Source of the DNA: an uncultured Oscillibacter sp.
GTDB taxonomy: Bacteria > Bacillota > Clostridia > Oscillospirales > Oscillospiraceae
Assembly (NCBI RefSeq): GCF_910584465.1
Contig: NZ_CAJUBK010000018.1
Coordinates: 1 to 41,779 of the forward strand
Direction of reading: 5' to 3'
DNA: 41,779 bases
In this document: in pieces, positions 27,886 to 36,728 of the stretch
How positions within the stretch are numbered: position 1 is the first letter of the stretch
Layout of the letters: each line of letters starts with the position of its first letter
Program-made: the position numbers and the translations under genes
The notes under the pieces: model-generated
Told to the model about the DNA's origin: nothing
The model's input: the letters and a program-made list of their open reading frames with translations, nothing else
Databases searched by the model: none

Positions 27886-28087
27886 GGGCCAGCCCCTCCC
27901 CGGTGCGCAGGCCCAGGAGGAACGCCTGGATGGCCGTGAACTCCAGGGCCTTGTCCAGGTCCCGCCGCCCGTCGTCGCAGAGCACGTTGCGCAGAGCGTC
28001 CATAGGGTAAGCGTAAGCCCCCAGGGGCGCGGCCCCTAACTGGGGCTTGATGTAGTTGGCATAGAGCCAGAGCATGAAATCAGACAT
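27872..28087 (-). CDS. Small conserved protein of XRE cassette 2 (MSDFM-WLYANYIKP family)
   Basis: 71 residues from the ATG at 28087, chosen over an in-frame ATG at 28114 because the paralogue at 12794 starts at the same residue. It begins MSDFMLWLYANYIKPQLGAA and ends KALEFTAIQAFLLGLRTGEG, almost the same ends as cassette 1. The middle (about residues 23-45) differs. The ribosome site is weak (AAAGGCGG). It has its own consensus promoter facing the XRE gene and runs into the 3' end of hflX. Function unknown. Confidence 0.75.
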   Translation of the reverse strand: MSDFMLWLYANYIKPQLGAAPLGAYAYPMDALRNVLCDDGRRDLDKALEFTAIQAFLLGLRTGEGLALSRR

Positions 28088-28132
28088 AAGGACCGCCTTT
28101 CTGAAATACCACAAAGTTGTCGTGTTTATCTG

Positions 28133-28161
28133 ATTATAATGCTTAATAGATGTCGTGTCAA
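28133..28161 (-). promoter_or_regulatory. Promoter of cassette 2 small gene with flanking repeats
   Basis: On the minus strand, TTGACA (28161-28156), 17 bases, TATAAT (28138-28133), a perfect consensus. ACACGACA occurs at the -35 edge and again just after the -10, and probably binds the XRE protein. A plus-strand TATAAT (28135-28140) overlaps and may serve the XRE gene. Confidence 0.75.
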
Positions 28162-28170
28162 GGGGGTATT

Positions 28171-28419
28171 ATGAAATTCCGAGAGAGGATCAAGGCTCTG
28201 CGAAAGGAGCAGGGGGAAACGCAGATCCAAACAGCGGCGGCGATTGGGCTTGCGGACCGTCACTATCAGCGCTTTGAAGCGGGCACGAATCTGCCCAGCT
28301 TCCAAAATATCATCGCCCTGGCGGACCATTTCCAGGTCAACACAGACTATCTGCTCGGCCGGACGGACGTCCGGGAGATGCTGCCGCCCCCTTCCGAAGA
28401 GGAGGCCGGGCATGAGTGA
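28171..28419 (+). CDS. XRE-family regulator of divergent cassette 2
   Basis: 82 residues from the ATG at 28171 (MKFRERIKALRKEQGETQIQ), ribosome site AAGGGGG. Helix-turn-helix core TQIQTAAAIGLADRHYQRFE, then ALADHFQVNTDYLLGRTDVR. It is a paralogue of the 70-residue regulator at 12496-12708, with a 12-residue acidic C-terminal extension (PPPSEEEAGHE) encoded up to and across the start of yigZ (8-base overlap). It therefore both diverges from the small gene and couples to yigZ. Confidence 0.88.
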   Translation: MKFRERIKALRKEQGETQIQTAAAIGLADRHYQRFEAGTNLPSFQNIIALADHFQVNTDYLLGRTDVREMLPPPSEEEAGHE

Positions 28420-29044
28420 GGGCTACCGCGTCCCCTTCCAGGATGCCGAGACCGAGTTCACGGAAAAACGCTCCCGCTTCATCACGGACCTCTGGCGGGT
28501 GGAGTCCGAGGCCGAGGCCCGCGCCCGCCTGGAGGAGGTCCGCAGGCGGCACTACGACGCCCGGCACCACTGCTGGTGCTGCATCATCCGGGAGGGCGGC
28601 GTGGTCCGCTATTCCGACGACGGTGAGCCCCAGGGCACCGCCGGACAGCCCATGCTGAACGTCTTCCAGCGCCAGGAGGTCACCAACGTCTGCTGCGTGG
28701 TGACCCGCTATTTCGGCGGCGTGCTGCTGGGGGCGGGGGGCCTGAGCCGCGCCTACGGCCGGGGGGCCAGGGACGCCCTGGACGCGGCGGGCACCGCCTG
28801 GGTGAGCCGCTGGACGCTGTGGGACGTGCCCTGTCCCTACCCGCTGTTCGAGCGGCTGAAGCTGGAGACCGCGGCCCAGGGCGGCGTCCTCCGGGACGCG
28901 GAGTACGGGGCGGACGTGACGCTCCACACGGCCTTCCCGCCCGCAGGGGCGGAGGCGTTCGCCCGGCGGCTGACGGAGCTGTCCGCCGGGCAGCTCGCCA
29001 TGATCCCGGCGGGGGAGGAGTACCTCCCCGGCCCCCGGGAGTGA
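28412..29044 (+). CDS. yigZ: YigZ/IMPACT family protein
   Basis: 210 residues; the ATG at 28412 lies within the end of the XRE gene, with GAGGAGG upstream. The IMPACT N-terminal domain is clear: EKRSRFITDLWRVESEAEAR near 18, YDARHHCWCCII near 47, YSDDGEPQGTAGQPMLNVFQ near 66, then TRYFGGVLLGAGGLSRAYGR near 97. The C-terminal part is the DUF1949 ferredoxin-like domain. The family is linked to translation control in eukaryotes and has no settled role in bacteria. Confidence 0.92.
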   Translation: MSEGYRVPFQDAETEFTEKRSRFITDLWRVESEAEARARLEEVRRRHYDARHHCWCCIIREGGVVRYSDDGEPQGTAGQPMLNVFQRQEVTNVCCVVTRYFGGVLLGAGGLSRAYGRGARDALDAAGTAWVSRWTLWDVPCPYPLFERLKLETAAQGGVLRDAEYGADVTLHTAFPPAGAEAFARRLTELSAGQLAMIPAGEEYLPGPRE

Positions 29045-29073
29045 CGCACCGCCGGAGCGCGCGGCGGATACGG

Positions 29074-29114
29074 ATACGAAGAGGACTGTCGAAAGCCGGC
29101 AGTCCTCTTCGTAT
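29074..29114. terminator. Bidirectional terminator between yigZ and the GLUG gene
   Basis: ATACGAAGAGGACTG / CAGTCCTCTTCGTAT, a 15-base stem with an 11-base loop, between two convergent genes. Confidence 0.75.
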
Positions 29115-29118
29115 TCAG

Positions 29119-32100
29119 TCATCCCTTGGCGGGGGCCTTGGCAGGGGCCTTCGCCGCCGCCTTCTTTTTCCGCTTCCGGACCCGGAGGACCGCCAGCAAG
29201 ACCAGCAGGACGGCGGCGGCCAGCGCCAGCCACAGCGCTCCGTCCCCCTGGGCGGGGACGATGTGGAAGGTCCCGGCGGTCCCCTGGATGGTGACGATCA
29301 GGTAACTGCCGTTCACCTCCGCGTCCAGGCGGGTCTCGCCCCGGCCGTCCCGGAATTCCCGGACCTCAGCCTTTCCGCCGGTGGTGTTCAGGAGGCGGAA
29401 GGTCACCGCGTCCTCCGGGCCCAGGTCCGTGCCTCTCAGGCTGACCTCCCACCAGACGCCCACGGTCTCCACGTCAGGGTTCAGCGCGGGGGACTGGACG
29501 CGGAGCACGGCCTCCTCCGTAAACCGCCCCTCCGCCAGAGCCAGGGCCAGGGGGCCCTCTCGTTCCTCACTGGCGACCAGCGTCACCCAGGGAGCGTAAA
29601 CCGCCTCCAGGATGATGTCCGAGTTCCGCCCGGAGACGTCGAACTCCGGCCATACGCCATAAAAGCCCTCCAGCTCCGGCACCGGCGGAAGCTGGATCTT
29701 ACTCAGGTCCTGGCCATAGGTAAAGGGGATCTCCTTTACGGTCTCCCCGTCCGCCTTCAGCGTCAGGGTAAAGGCGGCGAACTCCGCCGGGACGTCCGGC
29801 AGGGCCCGCAGGACCTCGAAGGTCATGGGCTCGGCGATCCCGGCGTAGCTCACGCCGTCGATCCCGGCCACGCCGGTGTCGATGAAGGCGTTGTCCCGGA
29901 TGTCCTCCAGGTCGCCGCTCCCGGCGATGGCCCCCACCCGCTCCGTGCCCTCCAGCACGGTGACGATGGCCCGGCACTCCCACACGCGGCCCACCCATCC
30001 GGCGATGCCGCCGATGTCGTCCACGCCGGAGAGGGCGCACTTGGCGAAGCTCTCCCGGATCACGCCGTCGCAAAAGCCCGCCACGCCGCCTACATAGCTC
30101 CCGCTGGCGCTGGAGACGGGACCGTAGTCCTCACAGCCCAGGGCGGTGCCCAGGTCCATCCGCCCCGCCAGGCCCCCCGCGCAGTCCTTCTTGGCGGTGA
30201 CGGCGCCGTGGTTGACGCAGCTTTGCAAAACGGCCTTGGTCTCGTAGGTCCCGCCCAGGGACAGCTCCAGGTCGCCCTCGGGGTCCAGGCCGTACTCGAT
30301 GGACATGGCCCCCACGATGCCGCCCACGTTCCGGTCGCCGTCCACCGCCGCCTCGTTCCGGCAGTTCTCCACCTTGCCGAAGCGGGTGGCGGCGATGTCC
30401 TCGTTGGACGTGTCCTCCAGGATCTCCCGGGGGGCGCTGTCCGCGCCGTCCCGGACGTCCGCCAGGGCGTCCAGCAGGACCTGGGAGACGGTGTTGAACT
30501 GGCGGCTGATGGCCCGCAGGTCGGAGGCGGAACGGTCCCCCGCCCGGTCCACCGCGCTGTGGAGGTCCTCCAGCTCCAGGCTGAGATCGGCGAGGGAGTC
30601 GAAGAGGCCCCGGCCCGCGTCCCGGGCGGCCTCGCCCAGGGGCGTGAGCTGGGTGGGTCCGTCCTCGGCCAGCCCCTGGACGGCGTCCCTCAGGATGTCG
30701 AAGGCCCGCTCCAGCCCACGGCCCACGGGGGCGGCGAGGGAGGCGGCGTCCGCCAGCTCCCGGACCGCGCCGCCAAGCTCCCCCGAGAGCCCGCCCAGGC
30801 CGTCCAGAGCGGTCTGGACGGCCCCGATGGCCTCGTTCAGGCGCCGGGAGGCGTCCCCGAGGCCCCGGAAGCCCGTGCCCGCCTCATCCAGGGAGGCTCG
30901 GACCTGCTCCCAGTCCAGCCCGGTATCCGCGCCGATGGTCCTCAGGGCCGCGCCCGCCTGCCGGAGGGCCGCCCCCATGCCCTTGAGGGCCGGGATCATC
31001 TGTCCGCGCAGGACCTCCCGGACGTCCTCCAGGGCGGGGAAGGCCCCCAGGGCCTCCCGGAGCGCATCCGCCGCCGCCCCGGCCTGTTCCAGGGCGGAGC
31101 CGAACCCCTCCAGGGCCTTGGCCAGGTCCGCCGCTGCGGCCTCCACGGCCTCCGAATCCCGGACCACGACGGCGCCGCGCAGGGCGTCCGCCGCCGCCCG
31201 GAGGTCCCCGACCGCCGCCGACAGGGCCTCCCCCGCCCGGCGGAAGATCCCGGCGGCGCGGCCGGCGTCGGCGGAAACGTCCGCGCCCCCGTCCGCCGCA
31301 TCGCCCAGGGCGTCCAGCGCATCCTCCAGCCGGCGGGCCAGGCCCTCCATCCGCCCGGAAACATCGGAGAGCTCCTCCAGGGCGGGGACCGTGTCGTCCA
31401 GGGCCTTGGTGACCGCGGCGCTGAGGCTGTTGACGGACCCGACATTGCCGTCCACGAAGTCGGAAACGTGGTCCAGCAGGTCCTCCGTGTGGTCCCGGGC
31501 CTCGCCGGCGGTGCGGCCGATGCCGCTGAGGCGGGCGGAGATGCCGTCCCCGTCCTCCCCGGCCCGGTCCAGGGTCCGGCCGATCAGGTCTTCCAGGACG
31601 TCCAGCTCCCGGCGCAGGCGGTCCAGGGCCCCGCTGTCCGGGGAGAGGGCCACGTCCGGCTCCGCCTGGCCCACGATGCCGCCCACGTCCTTCCGGCCAT
31701 AGACCTCGCCCCGGTTGGTGCAGCCGGAGAGGTGGCCGTCCTGCCGCCCGGCGATGCCGCCCACGTTGTAGCCCACATGGGGATAGCCCACGGCCCCGGT
31801 GTTCCGGCAGCTGTAGACGATGCCGCTGGACCAGCCCACGACGCCGCCGGTGTCGCTGTGGTTTTTCAGGAAGCCGCCCTCGCCGTCCCCGCCGGGGGCC
31901 TCCTCCAGGGAGAGGGCCAGGTCCTCCACGTCCATGCCGGTGTCCTCGTCGGGCGCGGCGGTGTTGACCTTGGCCCCGTTCTCGCACTGGAGCAGCGCGC
32001 CCAGGTTCCGGCCCGCCGTGCCGCCGGTGGACTCCTCCCCGGTGACGGAGCCGGAGACGAGGGCCCGGGCGATCTCTCCGGTCTCCCGGTTCCATCCCGC

Positions 32101-32583
32101 GATGCCGCCCACGTCGCTCCTGCCCTCCACGGAGCCGCGGAACGCGCAGTTCCGGACGGCCCCGGCGTTGTCGCCCACGATGCCGCCCACGCGGGCCGCG
32201 CTGCCCCCGGGGCGCACCACGCCGGCGACGCTCAGGTCCCGGACCACCGCCCCCTCCTGGAGGTAGCGGAAAAAGCCCATGTCCGACCCGGCGGCGGTGA
32301 TGCGGAGCCCGGAGATCTGGTGCCCCTCCCCCAGGAACGTGCCGCCGAAGGTGGGGATGGGGGTGAACTCCCGTCCCCCCAGGTCCAGGTCCGCCGCCAG
32401 GCGGACGGTCTTGCCCCGGGACCAGGTGTCCAGGGAGCAGGATCTCGCGAACGCCTCCAGCTGGCCGACGGAGGAGATGGAGATCTCGGTCTCCGCCCCC
32501 CGGGCGGCAGACAGCGCCGGGCCCGCCAGCAGGCAGAGGGCCAGCAGGAGGGAGGCGCATCGTTCAAACAGTCGTTCCATCAT
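29119..32583 (-). CDS. Large exported GLUG-repeat / helical-repeat surface protein, membrane-anchored
   Basis: About 1154 residues. The first ATG (32583) overlaps the MMPL stop (ATGA) with AAGGAGG upstream; the next codon is also ATG. Signal peptide about 1-28. Two blocks of GLUG-type repeats (VGGIVGDNAGAVRNC; VGGIAGWNRETGEI; VGGVAGFCDGVIRE) at about 120-330 and 810-940 form beta-helix-like strands. Between them (about 340-780) lies a long Ala/Asp/Leu/Arg-rich helical region. The C-terminus has one transmembrane helix (ALWLALAAAVLLVLLAVL) and a Lys/Ala/Pro tail, so most of the protein is outside the cell. Probably works with the coupled MMPL transporter; ligand unknown. Confidence 0.8.
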   Translation of the reverse strand: MMERLFERCASLLLALCLLAGPALSAARGAETEISISSVGQLEAFARSCSLDTWSRGKTVRLAADLDLGGREFTPIPTFGGTFLGEGHQISGLRITAAGSDMGFFRYLQEGAVVRDLSVAGVVRPGGSAARVGGIVGDNAGAVRNCAFRGSVEGRSDVGGIAGWNRETGEIARALVSGSVTGEESTGGTAGRNLGALLQCENGAKVNTAAPDEDTGMDVEDLALSLEEAPGGDGEGGFLKNHSDTGGVVGWSSGIVYSCRNTGAVGYPHVGYNVGGIAGRQDGHLSGCTNRGEVYGRKDVGGIVGQAEPDVALSPDSGALDRLRRELDVLEDLIGRTLDRAGEDGDGISARLSGIGRTAGEARDHTEDLLDHVSDFVDGNVGSVNSLSAAVTKALDDTVPALEELSDVSGRMEGLARRLEDALDALGDAADGGADVSADAGRAAGIFRRAGEALSAAVGDLRAAADALRGAVVVRDSEAVEAAAADLAKALEGFGSALEQAGAAADALREALGAFPALEDVREVLRGQMIPALKGMGAALRQAGAALRTIGADTGLDWEQVRASLDEAGTGFRGLGDASRRLNEAIGAVQTALDGLGGLSGELGGAVRELADAASLAAPVGRGLERAFDILRDAVQGLAEDGPTQLTPLGEAARDAGRGLFDSLADLSLELEDLHSAVDRAGDRSASDLRAISRQFNTVSQVLLDALADVRDGADSAPREILEDTSNEDIAATRFGKVENCRNEAAVDGDRNVGGIVGAMSIEYGLDPEGDLELSLGGTYETKAVLQSCVNHGAVTAKKDCAGGLAGRMDLGTALGCEDYGPVSSASGSYVGGVAGFCDGVIRESFAKCALSGVDDIGGIAGWVGRVWECRAIVTVLEGTERVGAIAGSGDLEDIRDNAFIDTGVAGIDGVSYAGIAEPMTFEVLRALPDVPAEFAAFTLTLKADGETVKEIPFTYGQDLSKIQLPPVPELEGFYGVWPEFDVSGRNSDIILEAVYAPWVTLVASEEREGPLALALAEGRFTEEAVLRVQSPALNPDVETVGVWWEVSLRGTDLGPEDAVTFRLLNTTGGKAEVREFRDGRGETRLDAEVNGSYLIVTIQGTAGTFHIVPAQGDGALWLALAAAVLLVLLAVLRVRKRKKKAAAKAPAKAPAKG

Positions 32584-35054
32584 GCTTCCTCCTTCCCGCC
32601 GTCCGGCAGCGCGGGGGCGTCGGGCGGCGCCTCGGAGGCGTCCTGGACGGCCCCGGACTCGATGGCGGCGTTGATGGTGCCGCGGAGCAGCCCGGTGAAG
32701 TCCGCGTCCACCATGCCCGAGACGTAGCCCCGGACGTGGCCGTCCAGCCGCAGGATGCCGCTGCGGCTCTGGATGGGCAGGCGGGCCTTGAGGGTGAAGG
32801 CGGTCTTCTCGATGATGATGTCCCCCAAAAGCAGGATCTGGGGCAGGATGCCCAGGACCAGGAAGATGGAGATCAGCGTGCCCCGGCCCAGGCATACGCC
32901 GATGGAGGAGATGGAGGGCGTGGTGGACAGGACGCCGATCAGCGCCCCCGCCGCCGCCAGGATGGTGCCGGAGGTGACGATGGTGGGGAACGCCTCGTTC
33001 AGCGACTCGATGACGGCGTCCTTCAGGGGCATCGCCTGCTTCAGCTCCGTGTAGCGGTTGGCGATGACGATGGCGTAGTCGATGTTCGCGCCCATCTGGA
33101 TGGAGCTGACCACCAGATAGCTGAGGAAGAAGAGGTCCTCCTTCATCAGGTACGGGAAGGAGAAGTTGATCCAGACGCTCCCCTGGATGACCAGGATCAA
33201 GAGCACGGGCAGGCCGGAGGATTTGAACGTGAACATCAGCACCAGGATGACGAAGACGATGGTCAGCACCCCGATGACGATGTTGTCCTTCTCGAAGGAG
33301 CTGGAGAGGTCGAAGTCGCTGGTGGAGTTGCCCACGATGAGGAAGTCGTCGTAATACTGCCCGGCGGCCTCATGGAGGGTGTCCAGGAAGGCGAAGGTCT
33401 CCGGGCTCTCCTCCGGCAGATCCAGCTGGAGCACCAGGCGGCTGTGCTCCCCGCCCTTCAGCTGGAGCTGGGCGTCGGTGAGCTGGGCGTGCAGGTCCTC
33501 GATGGTCGAGGTCATGTCGTCGTCCAGGGTGACATAGCCCTCCTCCATCTGGTCGTAGACGAAGAGGAACATGTCCAGCAGGGGCACACCGTAGCTGTCC
33601 AGCCCGGCCACGACCCGGCCATAGCTCTCCTGGTTCACGGCGTAGGCCGTGTAGAGGAGCCGGGCCACCTCCACGTCCAGGTCCGTCAGCTCGGCGAACT
33701 GCCGGGGCGTCAGCTTGTCGGTGAGGACATAGCCGTCCATGGCCTCGATGTTGGCAAGGCCCAGCACGCTCTCGATCTCGGGCATCTCCTCCAGGTCCCG
33801 GAGGAGGCGTCCCTCCCGCTCATAGTCCCCGGCGGGGACCATGACCGCGATGGTGTTCACGGCCCCGAAGGTCCCGTCCACCTTCTGCTGGGCGATCTGA
33901 GACTCGTTCTGCCGCATGGTGGTCAGGGTGGTCTGCCCGTAGACGTAGGGGCAGCGGCCGGAGAAGACGAAGCCGCCGATCAGCAGGACCAGGAAGATGG
34001 GCGGCATGATGTACCGGGTCTTGACGGCCAGGCGGCCCCAGGCCGTGATCTTGGGGACGAAGCTGCGGTGGTGGGTCCGGTCGATGAGGCTGGAGAAGCT
34101 CATGAGGAGCCCCGGCATCAGGGTGAAGACGGCCAGCAGGCTCAGCACGATGGCCTTCATCAGGATGACGCCCAGGTCCTTGCCGATGCCGAAGCGCATG
34201 AAGCACATGGCCCCCAGGCCCGACAGCGTGGTCAGGGAGCTGCCCGCGATCTCGGGGATCGCCTTGCTCAGGGCGGTGACCACGGCCTCCCGCGCCTGCT
34301 GGTGCTCCCGTTCCTCGGTGTAGCGGTGGCAGAGGATGATGGCGTAGTCGATCGCCAGCGCCAGCTGCAGCACCACGGCCACGGAGTTGGACACGAAGGA
34401 GATCTCCCCGAAGAGGAAGTTGGTCCCCTTGTTCAAAAGCGCCGCCATGCCGAAGGTGGCCAGCAGGACGGGGATCTCCATGTAGGTATGGGAGGTGAAC
34501 AGCAGGACCAGCAGGATGATGGCCACCGCGATGACCATGACCACCTGCATCTCCGCGTCCAGGCTGGCGGAGGCGGAATTGCCCGTGTCCCCGGTGATGT
34601 AAAGGTCATAGCCCGTCAGGGCCTCCTTCACCCGCTCCAGGGCGTCCAGGCTGATCTGGTCCCCGGCGGCGCCGCCGTAGGTGATGGAGAACAGCGCCGC
34701 GCCGTCGACATAGTGCTCTTCGGAGCCGTCGAACTCCACGCCCGAAACGCCCTCCAGGCCCTCCAGCTCCTCCGCCAGCGCCTCCGCCCGGGCGTAGTCG
34801 ATGTTGTCCACCAGGACGCGGTTGGTGCCGAAGGTGACGAACTCCTCCTCCATGACGGTGAGGCCCCGGCGGGTCTCCGTCTCGGCGGGGAGGTAGCTGG
34901 TGAGGTCGTCGTTGACCTCCACCCAGCCGCTGGCGAAGACGCAAAAAATGGCGAGTCCGATGTACAGCAGGTAGAATGCCTTCCGTTTGTCCACGATGAA
35001 GGCCGCCAGCCGCTCGATCGGGCTCTGCTTCTGGTCGGTGCTCTGCTGGTCCAA
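32580..35054 (-). CDS. MMPL/RND-family membrane transporter
   Basis: 824 residues from a TTG start at 35054 (no ATG fits; GGGAG upstream). Two repeats of the MMPL topology: one transmembrane helix (about 28-44), a large external loop (about 45-175, VEVNDDLTSYLPAETETRRG), a bundle of five helices with LALAIDYAIILCHRYTEERE near 228, then a second helix, a second external loop, and another bundle with SSIQMGANIDYAIVIANRYT near 650. MMPL proteins export lipids or lipid-linked molecules using the proton gradient. It is translationally coupled to the GLUG surface protein. Confidence 0.9.
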   Translation of the reverse strand: MDQQSTDQKQSPIERLAAFIVDKRKAFYLLYIGLAIFCVFASGWVEVNDDLTSYLPAETETRRGLTVMEEEFVTFGTNRVLVDNIDYARAEALAEELEGLEGVSGVEFDGSEEHYVDGAALFSITYGGAAGDQISLDALERVKEALTGYDLYITGDTGNSASASLDAEMQVVMVIAVAIILLVLLFTSHTYMEIPVLLATFGMAALLNKGTNFLFGEISFVSNSVAVVLQLALAIDYAIILCHRYTEEREHQQAREAVVTALSKAIPEIAGSSLTTLSGLGAMCFMRFGIGKDLGVILMKAIVLSLLAVFTLMPGLLMSFSSLIDRTHHRSFVPKITAWGRLAVKTRYIMPPIFLVLLIGGFVFSGRCPYVYGQTTLTTMRQNESQIAQQKVDGTFGAVNTIAVMVPAGDYEREGRLLRDLEEMPEIESVLGLANIEAMDGYVLTDKLTPRQFAELTDLDVEVARLLYTAYAVNQESYGRVVAGLDSYGVPLLDMFLFVYDQMEEGYVTLDDDMTSTIEDLHAQLTDAQLQLKGGEHSRLVLQLDLPEESPETFAFLDTLHEAAGQYYDDFLIVGNSTSDFDLSSSFEKDNIVIGVLTIVFVILVLMFTFKSSGLPVLLILVIQGSVWINFSFPYLMKEDLFFLSYLVVSSIQMGANIDYAIVIANRYTELKQAMPLKDAVIESLNEAFPTIVTSGTILAAAGALIGVLSTTPSISSIGVCLGRGTLISIFLVLGILPQILLLGDIIIEKTAFTLKARLPIQSRSGILRLDGHVRGYVSGMVDADFTGLLRGTINAAIESGAVQDASEAPPDAPALPDGGKEEA

Positions 35055-35074
35055 GGATGCCGCTCCCTTTCTTG

Positions 35075-35090
35075 CCCCCGGATACGGGGG
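35075..35090 (-). other. Hairpin in the MMPL leader
   Basis: CCCCCG / CGGGGG stem with a 4-base loop between the promoter and the TTG start; no T-run follows. Confidence 0.4.
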
Positions 35091-35110
35091 ATGCTGCGAT
35101 CTCTTTTTTT

Positions 35111-35139
35111 ATCATATACCAGAGGCCATGGAAAATCAA
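35111..35139 (-). promoter_or_regulatory. SigA-type promoter for the MMPL-GLUG operon
   Basis: On the minus strand, TTGATT (35139-35134), 17 bases, TATGAT (35116-35111). Confidence 0.65.
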
Positions 35140-35228
35140 GTTAAGAAGGGCTACCCAAACGGGGAAAAACGTGGTATGATATTAGAATTAGAGTCCCACC
35201 GGACCCCGGTACTACAGGAGGCGGAGCC

Positions 35229-36569
35229 ATGCGCAAACAGATACGGGCCCTGGCGGCGGCGCTGATGCTGTCGGCGGCCCTCAGCGGCTGCGGCGGCATC
35301 CAGCTCGAGTTCAACCCGGAAGAGCTTTACGCCCTGCCGGAGCTGCCCGCCAAATATACGGAGCTGAACGCCCAGCTCAACGAGATCTTGGAAGACGGCG
35401 CGGAATACGCCGCGCCCGCCTCCGGCACCAACATCCAGCCCGTCCAGCTGACGGACCTGGACGGCGACGGGCTCCAGGAGGCGGTGGCCTTCTTCCGAAA
35501 GCCCGAGGACGAGAGGCCCCTGAAGATCCACATCTTCTCCGTCCGCGGCGACAGCTACCGGCAGACCGCCGTCATCGAGGGCAGCGGCGCTTCCGTCTAC
35601 AGCGTGGTCTACAGCGACCTGGACGGCGACGGGAAGACGGAGCTGATCGTGGGCTGGCGGGTCAACGCCGAGCTCCAGGCCCTGTCGGTCTACGCCCTGG
35701 GCCCCGGCGGGCCGGCGGAGCTGCTCCGCAGCGTCAGCTACGTCCGCTATGCCTGTGTGGACCTGGACAGCGACGGCCTGCAGGAGCTGGTGGTCCTCCA
35801 CGCCGACGAGGAGGGCGAGGGCGTGGCCGACCATTACGACTGGCTGGACGGGACCCTGGTGCCCCTGTCCCCGGCCCGCATCTCCGTCACCATGGCGGAG
35901 CTGAGCCAGCAGGGCCGCCTGAGCGTCGGGAAGCTCCGGGGCGGCGAGCCCGCCCTGTTCGTCACCGGCGTGACGGAGCAGTCCGGCGCGGTGACGGACA
36001 TCCTGGCCCTGCGGAACGGGGAACTGACCAACATCGTCCTTTCCGAGGCCACGGGGGTCTCCGGGGAGATCGCCCCCTTTTACAGCCTCTATCCCTCGGA
36101 CATCAACGGCGACGGCCTGACGGAGGTCCCCATCCCCATCTCTCCCGACGGGTCGCCCCCCTTCCACCGGGTGGACTGGCGGGCCTACCGTCTGGACGGC
36201 ACCGGGGAGCGGGTCACCAGCACCTACCACTGCGTGGAGGACGGCTGGTACCTCCAGGTCCCCGACGCCTGGGTGGACCACGTGGAGGCGGAGCGCAGCG
36301 GCGTCTCCGGCGAGTCCAGCGTCACCTTCTACACGCTGGACGAGGACGGCAGCCGGGGCGGGGCCATCCTGCGGATCAGCGCCCTCACCGGCTCGGGCCG
36401 GGAGGTCCGGGCCACCCGGGGCAACCGCTTCCCCCTCAGCCGCCAGCCCGCCGCCATCTTCACCGCCGAGCTGCCGGAGACCCCGCCCTGGGACCATGCC
36501 CTGACGGCGGAGGAGGTCCGCGGGGCGTTCAGCCTCATCGCCCGGGAGTGGATCCCGGGAGACAATTGA
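35229..36569 (+). CDS. Lipoprotein with DxDxDG (FG-GAP/VCBS-like) repeats
   Basis: 446 residues; ATG at 35229 with CAGGAGGCGG upstream. Lipobox LSGC with Cys near residue 21. The domain that follows contains repeated calcium-type loops: TDLDGDGLQEAVAFF near 76, SDLDGDGKTELIVGW near 128, VDLDSDGLQELVVLH near 177, and SDINGDGLTEVPIPI near 290, typical of FG-GAP/VCBS beta-propellers. It is an extracellular lipid-anchored protein, perhaps a sensor or adhesin. It diverges from the MMPL operon and precedes the two-component genes by 159 bases, so a signalling link is possible but unproven. Confidence 0.8.
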   Translation: MRKQIRALAAALMLSAALSGCGGIQLEFNPEELYALPELPAKYTELNAQLNEILEDGAEYAAPASGTNIQPVQLTDLDGDGLQEAVAFFRKPEDERPLKIHIFSVRGDSYRQTAVIEGSGASVYSVVYSDLDGDGKTELIVGWRVNAELQALSVYALGPGGPAELLRSVSYVRYACVDLDSDGLQELVVLHADEEGEGVADHYDWLDGTLVPLSPARISVTMAELSQQGRLSVGKLRGGEPALFVTGVTEQSGAVTDILALRNGELTNIVLSEATGVSGEIAPFYSLYPSDINGDGLTEVPIPISPDGSPPFHRVDWRAYRLDGTGERVTSTYHCVEDGWYLQVPDAWVDHVEAERSGVSGESSVTFYTLDEDGSRGGAILRISALTGSGREVRATRGNRFPLSRQPAAIFTAELPETPPWDHALTAEEVRGAFSLIAREWIPGDN

Positions 36570-36652
36570 CGCGGGCGCATGCGCGCCCCGGCGGAGGATC
36601 CCCTGTCCAAAAACGCGGCCCATCCCGCGCGCCGGCGGGCTCCGCCCGTTTC

Positions 36653-36673
36653 GAAGGCCGTCCCCCGGCCTTC
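36653..36673 (+). terminator. Hairpin between the repeat lipoprotein and the response regulator
   Basis: GAAGGCC / GGCCTTC stem with a 7-base loop; no T-run, so a weak terminator or attenuator. Confidence 0.4.
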
Positions 36674-36728
36674 CGACATCTCCACGATACCAGCGGATAC
36701 CAGTGTAAGAGCGAAAGGAATGGACACG

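Noticed and set aside
28819..32727. A 1302-codon plus-strand open frame opposite the GLUG gene
   Set aside because: It is an antisense shadow produced by GC-rich codons of the minus-strand gene. It has no ribosome site, its composition is low-complexity Pro/Gly/Arg/His, and it runs through the ends of two real genes.
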